DNA from: Phoebastria nigripes
Lineage: Eukaryota; Chordata; Aves; Procellariiformes; Diomedeidae
Assembly: GCA_035582835.1 (NCBI GenBank)
Contig: JAYKAV010002009.1
Span: 250,634-314,633 of the forward strand
Direction: 5' to 3'
Length of the DNA: 64,000 nucleotides
How positions within the stretch are numbered: position 1 is the stretch's first letter; the number at the start of each line of letters is the position of its first letter. The notes under the pieces are model-generated. The model was not told where the DNA came from and did no database searches. It worked only from the letters and a program-made list of their open reading frames with translations. Shown here piece by piece: positions 13,507-28,100 of this stretch. A program made the position numbers and the translations under genes.

Positions 13507-16080
13507 ATCATCAGTCCCCATTCTATAAAAGGAAAAAAAATTATATATATTCCCCAGTCTAAGACTGAGAAGCGTTACAGCCCATCTTCACTAGTCATCA
13601 GCAGCTTTCAAATTATTCGGGCAGAAAATTACTGAAAACCACTCCCCCCACCACATATAAATGCATCTCTTTCTGATTTAAAACAAAGTTCAATTCCCAT
13701 TTTTTAAAAAGCTTTTATCTTAAGGACATATGGAAGCTTCAAAGTTCTGTAATTTGCAGTTCATTTGAACATTAATGGAAAGAGATGTTCTTCCACTTCA
13801 AACTATTTCCTCAGTCAATTAGACAAATCCTCTAAGTGGAGTTTGTGAAGCAGTTCGTGTCCAGGAACTTAATTAGTACTGAATTCCAGAACTTGCATCC
13901 ACCTCACCTGCACTAACAACTACGTACGGGCCATGCAGCTCGCGAGACTGCACAAGAAGGCATCTATGCAAGAGCAGCCACGGGGACAGCTGGGGACACC
14001 AAAGGGTCAGTTCAGCCCATACAGCAGCTAGGACGGATGAAGATTGTTAGAAGAGGCTGCAAGAGGCAGGCATCAATCAGAAGGGAACAGCTAATTAAAA
14101 ATGGATGAAAGACTCAGCAGAGGTCCTGACTGCCTATGGTCATTGAGAAAACTTCTACTGCAAATTTTAAGAGTAATAGTTTTCCTCAATGCCCTTGCTG
14201 AATTTCTTATTGACGTTGGCAAACTATTCCTGCTACACTCCCCTGCAGTTTCAATTACACTGTCACTCGCACATTTGTTTGTCCTAGTTAGCTGCTCCGT
14301 TCTTAACTGTGGTTCATGGCACTCCTAATTAGGATTGCTAGCGCAATGCCTTTCAACATCGTAAGTAACAATCCAGAGCTGGCTTGCGAGCCTGAAACCA
14401 GTGGGAACAAGCACAAAAGCAGAGTAACTCTATACTGACAGAGCAAGAACCGTATTTCACCTTCTGGGTAGCTGCACTTCCATAGTAGAAGTGCAGAAAA
14501 TACCGAGCAATTTCTAAAAATAATTAGGGTCTCTTGGGAAGAAGGACTTTGAACAATATTTATAGAGAAACTGAGCTAGGAAAAAAAAAAAAAGGAGCAG
14601 CCCCTATTGCCAGAACAGTCCTTTAAGTCCTGGTAATAGCATGATAGTATAGCAGAAACTACGTAAACTTCTCAATAAAATGTTTATCTAAAGCCAGCTT
14701 GCCTCATCCCAACTTCCTCACTAGCATCACTACAGCAAACACAATGGTGCATGTGTGTTACACCAGGGGACCTCAGGGCCACAGGCCAGGCTAGAAAGTA
14801 ATTCCCTCAGCTGTTCTTGTATTCTGGTAAGGAATGGTCCAGTTTTTGTTTGTTTGGGTTGGGTTTTTTCCTGTTTTGATTTCAGCATCCACAAAAAAAC
14901 AGTTTAAAAAGATAGAGTCAATTGGAAAAACCATCAACAACAAGGTGAGTATAGTCTTTGGTGCAGTAGTAAGACTTACTCATCAGCACATCTAGCAGGT
15001 GAATACACCATCTTCCCGGATCTGGTATGTAGCAGCTTTCCATTTTTAAAGAAAGGACTGGGCACTCTCACTTTCGTTTTTATAAGTCAGATATCACATA
15101 TATAAGCAAAACACAAGAGGCCACGCTCATGCACCGAAAAAGCTAACATCTCCCACTCCCCCAACTCTGTCCGCCAGGCAGTAACAGTCTAGTAGAGGAT
15201 GTTTCCTCTTCCTCCTAACCTTCAAGTGAGTGTAATGGTCTTGAAAGCAAGCAATAATTATGATCTTAAATTAACAGAAAACATTTCTGTATGTTTCGTA
15301 AAAGGCAGATTTTATGTCAAATACAACAAAAAAGAGAATACTGTTTCTGAACGCTCCTGTCACATGCTCATGTATTTGTCACTTGTGGAGCAATCAAACT
15401 GCTTTTTATGGTCACACACCTAACAAGACCTGTAGCAGATTAAGAGGAACCACATGAACAGGTTTGTTCCACCACCGCCCTTACTCCTTGCACCTGATTG
15501 AACTCTCTCATGCGGGTAAAATTCAAAGATACTGGCATCATTAAAACTTCCAAGCCCTAGTCCTCAGAGTCAGCTCGATGACTGGATACTGTCTGGGACA
15601 GGGAACACATATTATCTGGTGTATAGCCACTTACCAACACTAAGTTACATCTACATTAATTAATTATGTAGTCCCCCATGACATCTGAGCACATCAAGTT
15701 TTTTTATTACTTTGCCTAGATCCTTGGACATGAAAGAACTTTTATTCTGATAGTACACCTGTAAATAAATCACAAGAACCACAGCTCAGATTTGTCAAGA
15801 TAAGCCGGTGCCTAAACACAGAGGGCCTTGGCAGGTATTTCCGATAGCTCCAAGAGACCTCGGCTATCCAAGAATAGGAAAGTCTGTGAAAAGGCAAGTG
15901 AAGCCTGGTCCACAGTTCAGCCTCACATCATTAAACAATCCTTCCGTACGCAGAGGCAGGATATACACAACCCGAGGAAGAGCCCAGAGCAAGAACACAT
16001 GGCAGAAGTGCTTGATCTTGCAATCCAATAAGCTATTCACTTCCCAGTGAAGTCTATGTGATCTGCAGACTCTTCTCATG

Positions 16081-16138
16081 GTACCAATTTATCTGGGGAA
16101 AATTTATCTGTACCAATTTATCTGGGGAAAAAAAAATT
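16081..16138 (+). repeat. Two-copy 29-bp tandem duplication
   Basis: The copies at 16,081-16,109 and 16,110-16,138 share gtaccaatttatctgggg and the next four A, then diverge at the A/T-rich end. It looks like a local slippage or duplication event. Confidence 0.85.
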
Positions 16139-16407
16139 AAGTCAGCATTCAGCCCTGCCTATCCCTTCACCCAGGAGTTTCCTTTGAGGGTCCTGGGCAG
16201 CTGCCTACCCTTGCATAGCCTGGGGAGCAGCTCTGATGAGGGATGATGAGCTGTGATGAGCAGGAGCATCCAGCTCACATGACGTAACCAAAGGGGAAGA
16301 AAGCAAATGAACCCAAGAACCNTCTCAAGGGTGGCAGTGTCAAGAATCAAGGGAAAAACATCACTAAGAGATGTAACAACTGAAACAAGCCCAAAAGCAT
16401 CCACTAC

Positions 16408-16425
16408 TTTTTTTTTTTTTTTTTT
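16408..16425. repeat. T18 tract
   Basis: Eighteen consecutive T. Confidence 0.9.
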
Positions 16426-17769
16426 GTAAGAGCTCATATTTCTGTTTTGTTTATTATCAGAAAGAAATACAATATATTTCCTATCCCATAAAATACACAT
16501 AATTTTTGTGGTAATAAGACCCAGGAGAGGCATAAATATTCCCAAGGGTTTCTGCAGTTCAGAAGAACACTGTAAAACAGTTTGATAACTTGGAGATTAC
16601 CTTTCCCTCTATTCACCACACACACACAAGCCTGCCAAGGGGAATGTTATTGATGCTTTATAACTACAAGCCAATAAACCTCATGAATTTCATTTACTTG
16701 AAGACTGCAATAGAAGCAGAAAGATAAGTAGCATCCTTAAATTTGGGATCATTAATTTAATCCCCACCCCCAATACACACCAGCCAGCTTTCCATGTTAA
16801 ATCCTTTCATGGTCTTTTTACCGAGAGCAAGCAAAACCAGTAAATGGCATTTGGGAAGGAACATTACAAGCCCATTCAGCAGAGTCCTTCCTGAATTATC
16901 CATAGCAAACGGTGATGTGATGTTTCTTCTGGCAGAGCTTTTGTTTTGTTCCCAAGAATATTTAAAGGTTAAGATGGAGAGGGGAGTGGTCTTTGCCCCT
17001 GAGCAGCTGAAACCAGTCCATCTGTCCTGACCCATTCTCCCACAGACACCAGAGCCTCCCTCCTGGAGGTCCTGCTCAGCTCGCAGGTCTCGCCTCCTCC
17101 ACTTCACCCACCACTGACATGGAGAGGACCCAGCAGCTCCTTTTCTTGGTGATCTCTGGCACACAGCATGTGAGGCATCTGGGGGGTTTGCAGAGCAAGA
17201 TCAGAGCTGGCATAAGAGTTACAGCAAAGGATTCTCCTCCCCTCCCCGAAGTAGCTGCAGAGCTGACACATGAGGATTCGCAGCAGCAGCATGTCCAAGA
17301 CAGTCTGTTTAAAAGTTACGAGATGATCAAACCTGCTATTACAGTTTCTGTAAGTTGCCGTTATCAAATGTGACCCACCACAGCCTCCCATGCCTTGCAT
17401 CAGCTGGCTCATGTGTGGCATTTGGCACCATCATTCCCATTTGCAAGAACAGAGAGCATCAGCTGTGCCTTCTCTGAATTGCGATAAAGTTACTCCACGT
17501 GGAAAGAAAAGGTAGATCAAATCCTTAAACCGTCAAAGGCTTCAGCAGAGAAGAAATAAGATGCTGTGGAGTGGGGAGTGCCAAAAATCCATCAAACNCA
17601 GGGTAGCTATCTTGTCAGTGGTGCTAAATAGGTATAAATGGACATGTGCAGTCAGGCAGAGACAGCACTGTGGGGAGCTCAATGAGGGAGAAGGAGGAGG
17701 GAGGCAGCTCCCCTTCCAGATGGGATAAATCAGCATCTGTTTTGTTCTCAGCTTTGAACACCTAAATGC

Positions 17770-17774
<5 letters not shown>

Positions 17775-17834
<60 letters not shown>
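17775..17834. repeat. A60 tract
   Basis: Sixty consecutive A bases. No recognisable SINE, LINE or processed pseudogene precedes it, and flanking bases show no target duplication. Confidence 0.95.
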
Positions 17835-17837
<3 letters not shown>

Positions 17838-18654
17838 CCACACGGAGGCAGAGGACTATGAGACTGAAAGGCAGGAGGACTTGTTAAATCAGACAGCACG
17901 CATTTTGGACAATGCATTCAGACAGGCAAGGACTGGTAATCCTTCACGACTTGGGCTACTTCACTTGTTCTATCCTTGCACNTTTTGAATGCAAACCCTT
18001 ATTTTATAAAAGCAACTGCTTAGTTACACACATTTCTTGTAAACCATCTCNACTCCACAAGGGTGCAAAATTTAATAAACCCCTTGACTCCCGTTATTTC
18101 TGCTTTAAAATTTCAGAGCAACATTTCTATTCCATGAATCACTAATGATCTGCCCTGCCTAGCAAAAATCAAAAAGAAATAACAGCTGCTCCGTCTGAAG
18201 CATCCCTGTATCGCAGCTGCTGCTGCTCGCCGCACAGCTCACGTTCCAGAAGCCCCGCTCAGCCAAACAGCCGCCGCGCAGCAGAGGGGTAGCTCTGCAA
18301 GCACCCAAGTAAAGTTCGTTTCCACNTAGAATTCTCCCCCAAAATCTGTCTCTGTTCCTGCCGGAGACCAAACACACCTGTGGCAGTTACAAGCATCAAA
18401 AGACACTTATTTGTAGAAAATTTAGTTCATAAAGCCAACAGTCCTACGAAAGCTAACTGCAAGCACTGACCATGCATCACCCAAAATCCCAGGGCACAGG
18501 AGAACTGATCTCAAGAAACAGCAATTTTAAATCTATTTGTNTGGATTCTGTTTCTTTTTGGCTTTGGGTGCAGCTTTCAAATGACCTGCATGCTGCCCCT
18601 CCCAAATACACCAAAAAATATACAAGAAAATTATTACTTTTTAAGATGTGCTTT

Positions 18655-18697
18655 TAAAAAAAACAAACAAACCACAAAACAAAAAAACCACCACACG
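18655..18697. repeat. A/C-rich low-complexity tract
   Basis: AAAC/AACCA-type units, the complement type of the T/G tracts. Confidence 0.75.
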
Positions 18698-19184
18698 TCA
18701 AGATTTCACACAAGCATGAGTGTTTGACACAGAAGTTTCCCAAACCAGAAAAAGAGCATTCTTTAAGGCTGCTGGCGGAATATTAACAACAACATATTGA
18801 GCCTTTCTCCCCCAAAAGCAGATGCCCAGGGCAGCCAAGCAGTTACTGAAAGCTGTTGCTGTCAGAGGACAGCCCCACAGCCCCACGAAGACTTTCGGGT
18901 ACGCACGNGGCTGCAGAGCATTCAGCCACCCACATCAGCACTGCAACACTCCAGCCGGGACGGTCACATTGGCTGGGCCAAATGGTTAAATCAGGGACTG
19001 ATGTCTGATACTGCATACAGGTACCTATGCTATGTTTTCTTCTTTAAGTGCCCGTGTCTGAAAATAAGCTTAGCTAATAAATACATAGGAGAAATAAATT
19101 AAGCCTTTTGACTGAGCTAGCACTGCATTACCTGACATGGACAAAAACCTAATGTTTCCCTTAATTCCTTTTTTTTAAAAAAAA

Positions 19185-19194
19185 NNNNNNNNNN
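19185..19194. other. Assembly gap (10 N)
   Basis: Ten N bases between an A run and an A/C-rich stretch; probably an unresolved homopolymer or a small scaffold gap of nominal size. Confidence 0.95.
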
Positions 19195-20502
19195 CAAACA
19201 AAAAAACACCCAAAAACCACTTATGACTGTTCAGGTAAATAAGAAAAGGACCAAAAATATACACTTGAACCACACAAAATTATGCCTTATTCTCAAAATA
19301 AATTATTCAGTTGTTTAAGCTAGCACCTANTCAAATGTATTTCCTTGAGGCAAAACGTCTCTTCCCCAGTACCATCATTCTCTTTGAAAGCAGCATTCAT
19401 CTTATTTGCCCCTTTCGGAAAGGCGGTTTGATAGGAAGCTAGAACAGATCTTCAGCAGCATTCATTTAAACTTCCCGACTCTACACCATTCCTCAGCCTT
19501 GCCCTACACATCACTTTGTGGCTCAATCCTGGAAAAAGCACGGGATTTATAAGCGGATACCAACCACGCGGTATTTGTGGTTACTTGCTCAGCCCTAATG
19601 GGAAGACAACAGCTTATGTCCACAGATTTGGTTTCCCTTTGACTGTGAGGCTGCTATAGCACAGAAGAGCCATTTATGCCTCTGAACTCCTATTTTCTAA
19701 TTCATATTGAGTGCCAACTTCAATCATTATTATTACTCATCACTAGTTACTATTCTTTACCTTCTTTAAGCTGAAAAAGAAAAAAGTTGTACAAAATTAA
19801 ACACAATGGGCACTGTGATAGAAAAATCACCAAAACTACGGACAAATCAAACTGACATCCAATGTCACCCACATCGCCCTAGAGATTAACTGGGTCTTGC
19901 AACTGGTTTATCACTTTAGGACTGACCACGTACAATATAAGCAGAAGTTTGTGACCGGTGGATCTATGAAAACTGGTTTTCCTTAATACAGATTTAAATG
20001 TCTTAAAATGAGTAAAAGCTGCCATTTTATGAAAAAGATCAGAAATACAGAGCAGACAAGGCTAACCTATGGGGAAACCAGTGACCAAGCCCATCTTCTA
20101 GCTACATTCACTGATGTAAAATACAATTGCTCTCGAACATTCCTGAAACATAATGAAAATGCCAGATAAAAGACTGAGACATCTCACAGCAATGCTGGAG
20201 GGGAAAATATTGGAAGATTTATACACGTCTGGAGGTAAGTGGTGGAAAACAGTCTGCAGAAGGTGCAAATTTCATCTTTCCAGCTATTCATCACCTTAAA
20301 AGACACTTGCTTTAGGCAGAGAAACATATTACAAATTTGTTACCAATTCCTCTTGAAAAACATTTCAAGAGAATTTCATTTTCCAAAATCAAAGTAAATA
20401 AAAGCAGTGTTGCTATCTGCACACCAATGCAAAATGCATTTTACATGCACAACTTGTGGTTTCTGTACGTATTAAAAATGTAACAAAAATGACAGGGGCT
20501 TT

Positions 20503-20530
20503 AAAAAAAAAAAGGGGGGGGGGGGGGGGG
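20503..20530. repeat. A11-G17 homopolymer junction
   Basis: Eleven A (20,503-20,513) directly followed by seventeen G (20,514-20,530), an all-purine tract. The long G run could form a quadruplex and is also a common place for sequencing error. Confidence 0.9.
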
Positions 20531-22228
20531 CGCAAAACAACTCTCAGCTGCCTACTTCCATAGCCTTGTCAGAAACATCAGATATTTCAATTTCCATTCA
20601 TTTGCTTGTAGGATGATCAATGTTTACAATAACACTTACAACTCAAGTTCTTCAGAGAGCTTGCATGGATTAAGTTCCTACTATAATTAGTAGGAGTTGC
20701 AATGAAGAAGTTGAGAAGCACAAAGATGAGCCCAATTTATTGTCACCTTAACATTTATCACAAGTCACAAAACCACANAAGAAACATAACATCTTCAAAC
20801 AAACCAAGAAAATCCCAATCCTACAGCAAATACTAGTTACTCTACACATAAGGAGAGGAAACAACTTGTTTTAGTCATTTGGGTTTTCACCAGGTTTTTT
20901 AAACACATCACCAAGGAAAGGATCTTGTCGACCCCTAAATTGAGAGATGATTTGGATGGTAACCCAGATTTTTTTAATCACAGGCTGTTCTGCCAAAGCC
21001 AATTCACAGCAGCAGACTGTTTCACACCTGTATGTCTATTTTTCACCACTCCTCATGATCACACACAATTAACTCTTCAAGGCAAAAGCCAGCTTGCTGC
21101 CTCTACTTCTTCCCTCCCAGGTCTCAGCAAAGAGCATGAAACAAAGCACAGGCCACACCTCATCGCCACCTTCTCTCCAAAAAAGGGGCTGTTATAGCAG
21201 GTAGGATGCCTGTTGCCCCCATGATGCCCCATTCCCACCNCTGACATGGTTAGAGGTGGTGATGCTGCTGGTAGAACTACCCAGACGCCCACTGCCCTGC
21301 CAAGCTGCACAGGGCCATCCAGCAAACACCCAGAGAGCCAGAGCCACCAGCTGCAGCCACCCAACGGCACCAAGAGAGCAGTTAAGAGGGAGCAAGCAGA
21401 CTCCAGGAAACATCAGTTTTATGAAGATCTTGAACCTGTTACATGAATAGGCAAAATACTGAGACCTTCAACCATTTTTTTTTCTCTGATTCTTGATTAA
21501 AGACCACTGCCCAGAGCAGCAAAAGTAACGTCCTCAAATTTTAGCCACAAGAAGATGAAGTCTGGAGCATCCTCCTTCCCTCGGCCTGCTCTCCAGGTCA
21601 GTGCTGCTCCTCCCCAGACGTGCCTGCTGGAGAAGGTGCTCCAAAAAGCAGCCAGGATGCAGCAAGCACTTGAGATGGCACAAAGTAGACTAACAGTAAT
21701 AAAATTCACCTCTAAACTGCATCTGCACAAACCAGCCAAAATTTGGGGATGCCCATCATGTTTAAAGTAAGCCATATATGACCCAGAAAAGAACTGAAAA
21801 CANCCACCCTGTTAGCCCTTTTATTCACAAGATAGTCTCTTCAATGTCTCCATGGTCAAGAAAGATTTTNCTCTGACTGGTCAAAAATAAGTGATAACAA
21901 ACGGCTGTAGAAATGAATAGTTTTCATGGACCGTCATTGAATAAATGGTTTTCTTATGTTGAGCAAATTTCCTGGCTCTTTAAGGCCACTGTTTCAGCAC
22001 ATTTAAAGATCCAATGATTTTGTTTGCCATATTACAAGAATACAAACAAACATTTTTATTTCAAGNTCTTTTAGCTTGCAATGAAACCTCTGAATCAAAA
22101 GTATCAGTGGATCTTCAGTTTATTTTAAAATATCTTGAAGTAAAAAAAAAAAAAAAATTGTTTAGAGGAAGCCCAGGTTTCATGCCCCAGAAAGCCTGTA
22201 AGTGATACTGATGCCCAGTCAGGGTCTC

Positions 22229-22250
22229 TTTTTTTTTTTTTTTTTTTTTT
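22229..22250. repeat. T22 tract
   Basis: Twenty-two consecutive T. A second A-rich run (about 22,142-22,157) lies 70 bp upstream, so the two could pair. Confidence 0.9.
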
Positions 22251-24779
22251 AAGCAGTAAGAGCTGCATTAACCAACTTCTCAGTGCCTGCACTGCCATTG
22301 CCTGCAGCACTAATCTGGGTCGCATTTGCTTTTTTAATCCCAAAATGCAAGCCCTCAACTCTTTCCTGCGCTAACTGGACAATCGTACCTGAAGGTGCAT
22401 CCTAGATCTTTGAACTATCATCTCTCCCTACCGCTGGAACAAACCAAAATGTTAATAGGTAAAAAAAGTGACTGCATTAGATGGCAGTTACAGACCTGTG
22501 GATTATATCGGGATTCAGCGTAACTCTTCTGGCTGTAAAGCGGGCAGTGGCGAGTACTGCAGAGTGCTAAATGGAAGAGGCATTTACCCTGGTGAGTAAA
22601 CTAAGACTGAGCACAGGCTGGTGAAATCCTAATGTTAAAGGTAAAACCCCCAATCCTGCTGCCATCCAAGTCAAGTTGATTAGCTGCCTACAATGATGCA
22701 GGTTCAATTAGAGAACTCCTCCGTTCAAGGCATTTAACACCACAAAGGTTTGGCTGGGATCACCGATACAGTGACCATCACTTCGCCTGCATGCTCCAAA
22801 TCCGTTCAGAAGATTCCTAGGAACAGGGTGCTCTGTCCTGGAAATAAGTCCACACAGCCTAGAAACAGCTGAAAAATCAGCTGTGTGCTTCAGGAATTTG
22901 TTCTGACCTAATTATTTCTAAATGAGCCGAGAGTGGTTTGGGGTATTTCCCCCCTCCCCTCTCTCCAGGTAATACTGGAAATCCTTAACTACATTTCTAA
23001 CACAGTGATGTCTATAACGCTTCTCAAAATATTAGTAACAGATAAACTGAGGGGTGGGATGGTAAATGGCTTTAAGTGTTCTCTGAAAAGTTTTTAAGCA
23101 GAGATTTCAAATGACAAACCACTGATCACTGGAGACCTCCAAGGTCAGCGCACAGATGGATCCATCTGCAAGGTACATCCCTATGGCACACCGAGGCCCG
23201 AGGATTAGAAATGATGGAGGCAGTCAAAAATGCACAGTCAGGTATTTATCAGTTCGTAGAGCTCCTTTAACTGACACACCAATTTGCAGGGGCATTCTAG
23301 TGAAGCTTTATTTGATTCAGGAACAAAACTGCTTCTTAATATTTAAATTACTTTCCTTGTTCTTACTCTAAAAATAGCTACTGCTAATGCTCAGCTTTTA
23401 TCTGGAGTTGTAACACTGCCTAAAGACATCGGGTGAGGCCCCCCCAGCTTTCAGACTCGGTACCATCTTTTTTTTAATCCGGTTCTCAAATCTCCTACTT
23501 CTTCCAAAAGTCATAGTTCAAGAAGCCATAAAATTAATGAGCTTGCACTCTTTATTCATTTCCAGTTATTGCTTGTAAAAGCAACTTGTTACCAACTGCC
23601 TGGTCTTGCTGCATGGCCAGACCCTGCTCGGCACGAGCCAGGAGGGCCGGCTGTGGCAAGGTAACACAAAGGGGATTTCCTTCCCCTCAAAGGTATCGAG
23701 AAGCAATAAAGATTTCTTTATAGCCATCATAATGGACTTTTCACTTGGCTAAGTTTTACGTCAGCTGTATTTTATAGGTGAGAAAAGGGGTGGAGGAGGG
23801 GAAAGCAGATGGTGATCATATCCTGACTTCACTGGGGGGGGAATCAAGAATTAAAGAAAACTAATACAATTCATCCATAAACCCATGTTGACTGAAATAA
23901 CATATTGAATACCAGTAAGGGTAAGTGTTGACAAAGATAGTTCAAACTTTCAGAAGGCGTTTCACTTGGCGCAATTTGGCATCTTGCTCAACCGGCCTGC
24001 TGCAAGAACACGGCACACGCTAACAGGGCAAGAACTGGCTACTGCATCGTTTCCAGATCCACTACAGGTGAAGACATCCTCTCCATCTCCGATATTCAGG
24101 AACCAGGGCCAGCCTGGCTGCTTCCCAGGCCTCCTTCACGATCATGGGCATAAAACAGCTCCTCGGTACAGCTTACAAGGCATAAATAAAAGCAGCTAGA
24201 GACGCAACAAAGATTGCGGTGCAGGCCCTTTTTCCCTAATTTACTGGTACGAAGCTAAACCGGCACATTTGAGGCATGAGAGAGATATGGACAACTTAAT
24301 GGACTAGGAAAAGTCACGGAAGCAAGAGCCTGCCTGCAGATGGAAGCAGGCAGAGGATGGCGGAGATGAGAAAGGAGGAAGCAATAAAGTGAGCTAGTTC
24401 TGGTGAAGAGATTGGGCAAGGTAAATACTTGCCAAGGAAAAGAAAAAAGCCACAAACATTTTGATATGTAGGGGGCACTTTTGAAAAAGGATGCCTTCCC
24501 CCCCCCCCCAACGTTTAACTTAACTACACAGTGCTTTCAGGCTTCTTAGATTCCCATTATTGCTCTGCAGTGCCTCACCTTTCCAGAGCACCGAACTCCC
24601 CGGCAGCGGGGGGCGAGCAGGCAGCGCCTGCGGCTCCACAGCAGCACCAGACACGCTGCGGGATGGCAGGGGCTCCAGCCCCCCNAGGACCTGGAAATCA
24701 ATTCTATTCCTTTCCATTTCCCCCACCACCAGCTAACCTTTGCAACTTAATTATAAATCTTTTCTCCCACAAAAAGAAT

Positions 24780-25135
24780 GGCTGATAGTCCCAATCTCAT
24801 ATCAAATCTGTGGTAAACTCCATAGCATCTCTTATTTCCAAATGAATTTGCCTTATTAAAAAGTAATGAGCTATTAATTAACTTTGCATTCATACAAAGC
24901 TGTTCAATTCTCAATCCAATTAACAGCAATCTGCTGAAGGATTCTAATGATTATTTTAAATTTGCTAAGAGAAACATCTCTGAGCCTTTCATAATAAGAT
25001 ATTTATAGAATAGCTTGGGCTGGATCTTGCTCGCATTTTAATTCAATAACATTTTTATAATACTTCAACATCTCTACAACATTATCTTTGACAACATATC
25101 ATTTAGATGCAAAGCAAGGCCAAATAACTAAAACT
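24780..25135. promoter_or_regulatory. Candidate conserved non-coding element (homeodomain-type sites)
   Basis: A complex, repeat-free AT-rich stretch with clustered homeodomain-like sites: ATTAATTA (24,873-24,880), CAATTAAC (24,917-24,924) and TAATGATTATTT (24,945-24,956). This style is common in vertebrate developmental enhancers within long first introns. Conservation cannot be assessed here. Confidence 0.25.
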
Positions 25136-28100
25136 GCTTATTTGGAAATTGTTTTGGAAGGATTACTTTGTTTTTAGCTTTCCCAAAGATATCAACATAG
25201 GCATAGAAGGTTCCAAATCCTCAGGTACAGTTTCTGTTCAGGTAGGTCTCACAGGGGCTTCACACAGGTATTTGCTCTGCAGAGACTGCAGCAATAGGCG
25301 GCTCACCACCTTTTCCAAGTGTTACGAAGTCTCCTCTCTCTGCACAGAGGAGCCCGCTCAGCAGCCCAATGCGGGGCTTATCTTCTTAAGTTATATTTTG
25401 TTAAGTTATAACCATCATGACAGTGCTTATCTTGTACGACTTCTAAACCTAAATATGGGCTGGTCTTACATGGTTGGACAAGACAGACTTTACGTCCATA
25501 CGATTTTGGCATCTGGAGGTTTTCCCCCCCGTCTAATACAGAGACAGAACAGAACATGCACCTGTGTAGCGTACACACTTGCAGTCACTGCCTGGACTCA
25601 CCCTGCATCTTTTCTGCCAGAGGATAAAGAACTCCTGAAATCTGCCCTTCAAAGGACAGTCATTCTCTCTGAATGCAAAGGCATCTGACAACGAGAAAGT
25701 TGCAGCTTTTGGTTACAAATTTTCCCAAAAGCAAGTGAAGAATACACTCGGCTCAAAACACNGAGGGGCATTCAGGAAGACAAAACCCCACTTTTCAAAA
25801 CCACAAATGAAAGAAAGAAACTTTAATACTAAACATCACAACTGCATGTATGGTTCTTAATAATTAATTGCCACTGCCTACCTGAAATGAAAACTGCCAG
25901 AAAACCTGCAGATCAATATTCAATTCTGAGCAGTTCTGCGGTGTGCTGTATCACAGGGGCCCCAGATACCCAATTTCAATCCTGTGTTCAGAGCAGGAAA
26001 TTTATAAAGGCAGTTCATAACTTACCTTTGCACACATAAACCCACATCACACACAAAACCCATCTAGTTTAGTTTAATATGTACCCAAACCTGCAGTAGT
26101 ATAACCTATGACATGTTAAAACTGATACGCTCATCTAGAGACACGGCAATAGCTAAAGTCACAGGGGCACAAAATGAAGTGCCATAGGACACAAGGAGGG
26201 GCTTATTTTTTTAGTAATACAATTATTCTAACACTAACATTTGGTCAGTGTCAACATCTTTTTCTCATTCAGAGATAGGGGCTTGCTACTGTTTACTACA
26301 GGCATGCCATTTGAACCTTACCTATTTCTGCAGTCTTGTTGGATTTCCCCACTTCATACACTACTAACAGTGGAATCCTATGCAACCTCAGTCCCCATGA
26401 CACTGGTACCCATGTAGGGAACTGAGGCTAGGAAAGGGTGTACCACCTAGGCTATAAACAGAATTGAGTCTAAGAACAAAACAAAACAAACAAACAAATT
26501 CCTGGCACAGCAATGAGTCCNAATTAAAGTCAGCTCTTCTCCCTGTATGTCTACGTTGGCAAGAAACATGGAGAGAAAGCCGAATTTTCCTGATTTTATA
26601 TATGGAAGTAGTTCCCAAAATAGTTGTCTGAATTTGCTTGCTAAAGCTTTTGAGATGTCCACAGTAGCAAATCAAATCAGATGCTGCTTTTCACTTTGCC
26701 ATGATCCTCTAGCACTTTTAATTCTCACGTGGCATCATGCAGGACAACTACACAATGTGGAGCAAGGACTGTTCATCTTCCCGATTGATAAAGAACATCT
26801 TTGGGTTTTATTTTCTCTCTCTCATAGACAGTTCATTCTGCACNGCTCCAGTGTTCATTTGCATGCTTCATAGCCTCCTGCTTCAGAGGGGATGCATGCT
26901 ACTGTTTGATGATTTACTATCTGCCTTTGATTGAGGCTGAGGGCATTTCGCATTATTTTATTATCTGATGTGTATACACACAGCGTATTTTAACTGCTAC
27001 ATCCATACTCTTATTTTACAAATCAATGCTGTGCCTCGCTCCAAATCAGAAGAGCCATCTGAAATTATTGATCTGTTCATATTTCTTTTTCTATTGATCA
27101 TGTCATCTACAGCACCATCAAGTTTCCTTTGGCACAGAGGATGTTCAGATTATGCAATTTTCCATGTTCAACAACTGCTATTAACATGCCCCAAAGTAAT
27201 AAAAGCTAAACATCCTGAATATTTTGTACATACCCCTCCCGACACACACATTCTCACACACACAAATCAGTTTTAGCATGGCCTCTGCCTATTTAGACTG
27301 GACAAATTACTGCAGTTGACAAGATTTCCCCAGTCTCATAGGATGGCCAGTGAACTCTAGCCCAAAGACAGCAGTCAAAAAGAGCAGCTGGTTTGCAAAA
27401 TTCAGGATCTGAAAGACAATATATGAAGATGCTTTATGCTTTCATGAAGCATAGAAAGGGCTTTGAGAACCATTTACACATCTTAAGCAAAAGACAACCT
27501 TAATTTGAAAACAACTCCTGTTGAACAACTAAGCAATTTTCAGGGAGTTAAAATAAAAACAAAAAACCAAAAACAACCTCCCTCTAGCTTCTTCCATAAA
27601 TGATTTTTCTCAAATGCTGTTCTATAGAAGTTCTTATACTATAGAAGTGACACAGCAGTAACAAAATAGGTTCTTGGTGTATTAAGGAATTAATACTTGT
27701 CATGTGACATCTGTGCCCTTACACATCCCTTCTACAGGAGGGGAAACAACTGTGCACTGTGATGAAGTCAAATTTGTACACCAGTTTTCAGACTTCAGGC
27801 CCAGAAAATGCACTTCTCTTCTAAAGAGTATATATTTTAAATACATTCCTTCTTCCTTGACGGAATTCAACTGTGCCTTGACTGCACANGGATACTGGAA
27901 GTATTCATGGTCCCTTCCACGACTCTCTCAGCACAGTAGTGCAAGTTTTATAGACGTTGATGTTATGCAGCTTCACAGAAGAGTGGACAATTGTGTCACG
28001 ACCTGGGCTGTGCTGTGCACAAACAGTATGTCTGTCTGAAGCGTCACAAGTGCACTGGATTGACTGTGCATGGGCATGCAACTTGAACAGCACCTTTGCC

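Noticed and set aside
25149..25688. 179-codon plus-strand open frame
   Set aside because: The longest frame in AT-rich DNA here, but with no recognised domain, no codon bias, no splice context and poor start context. It is likely chance.
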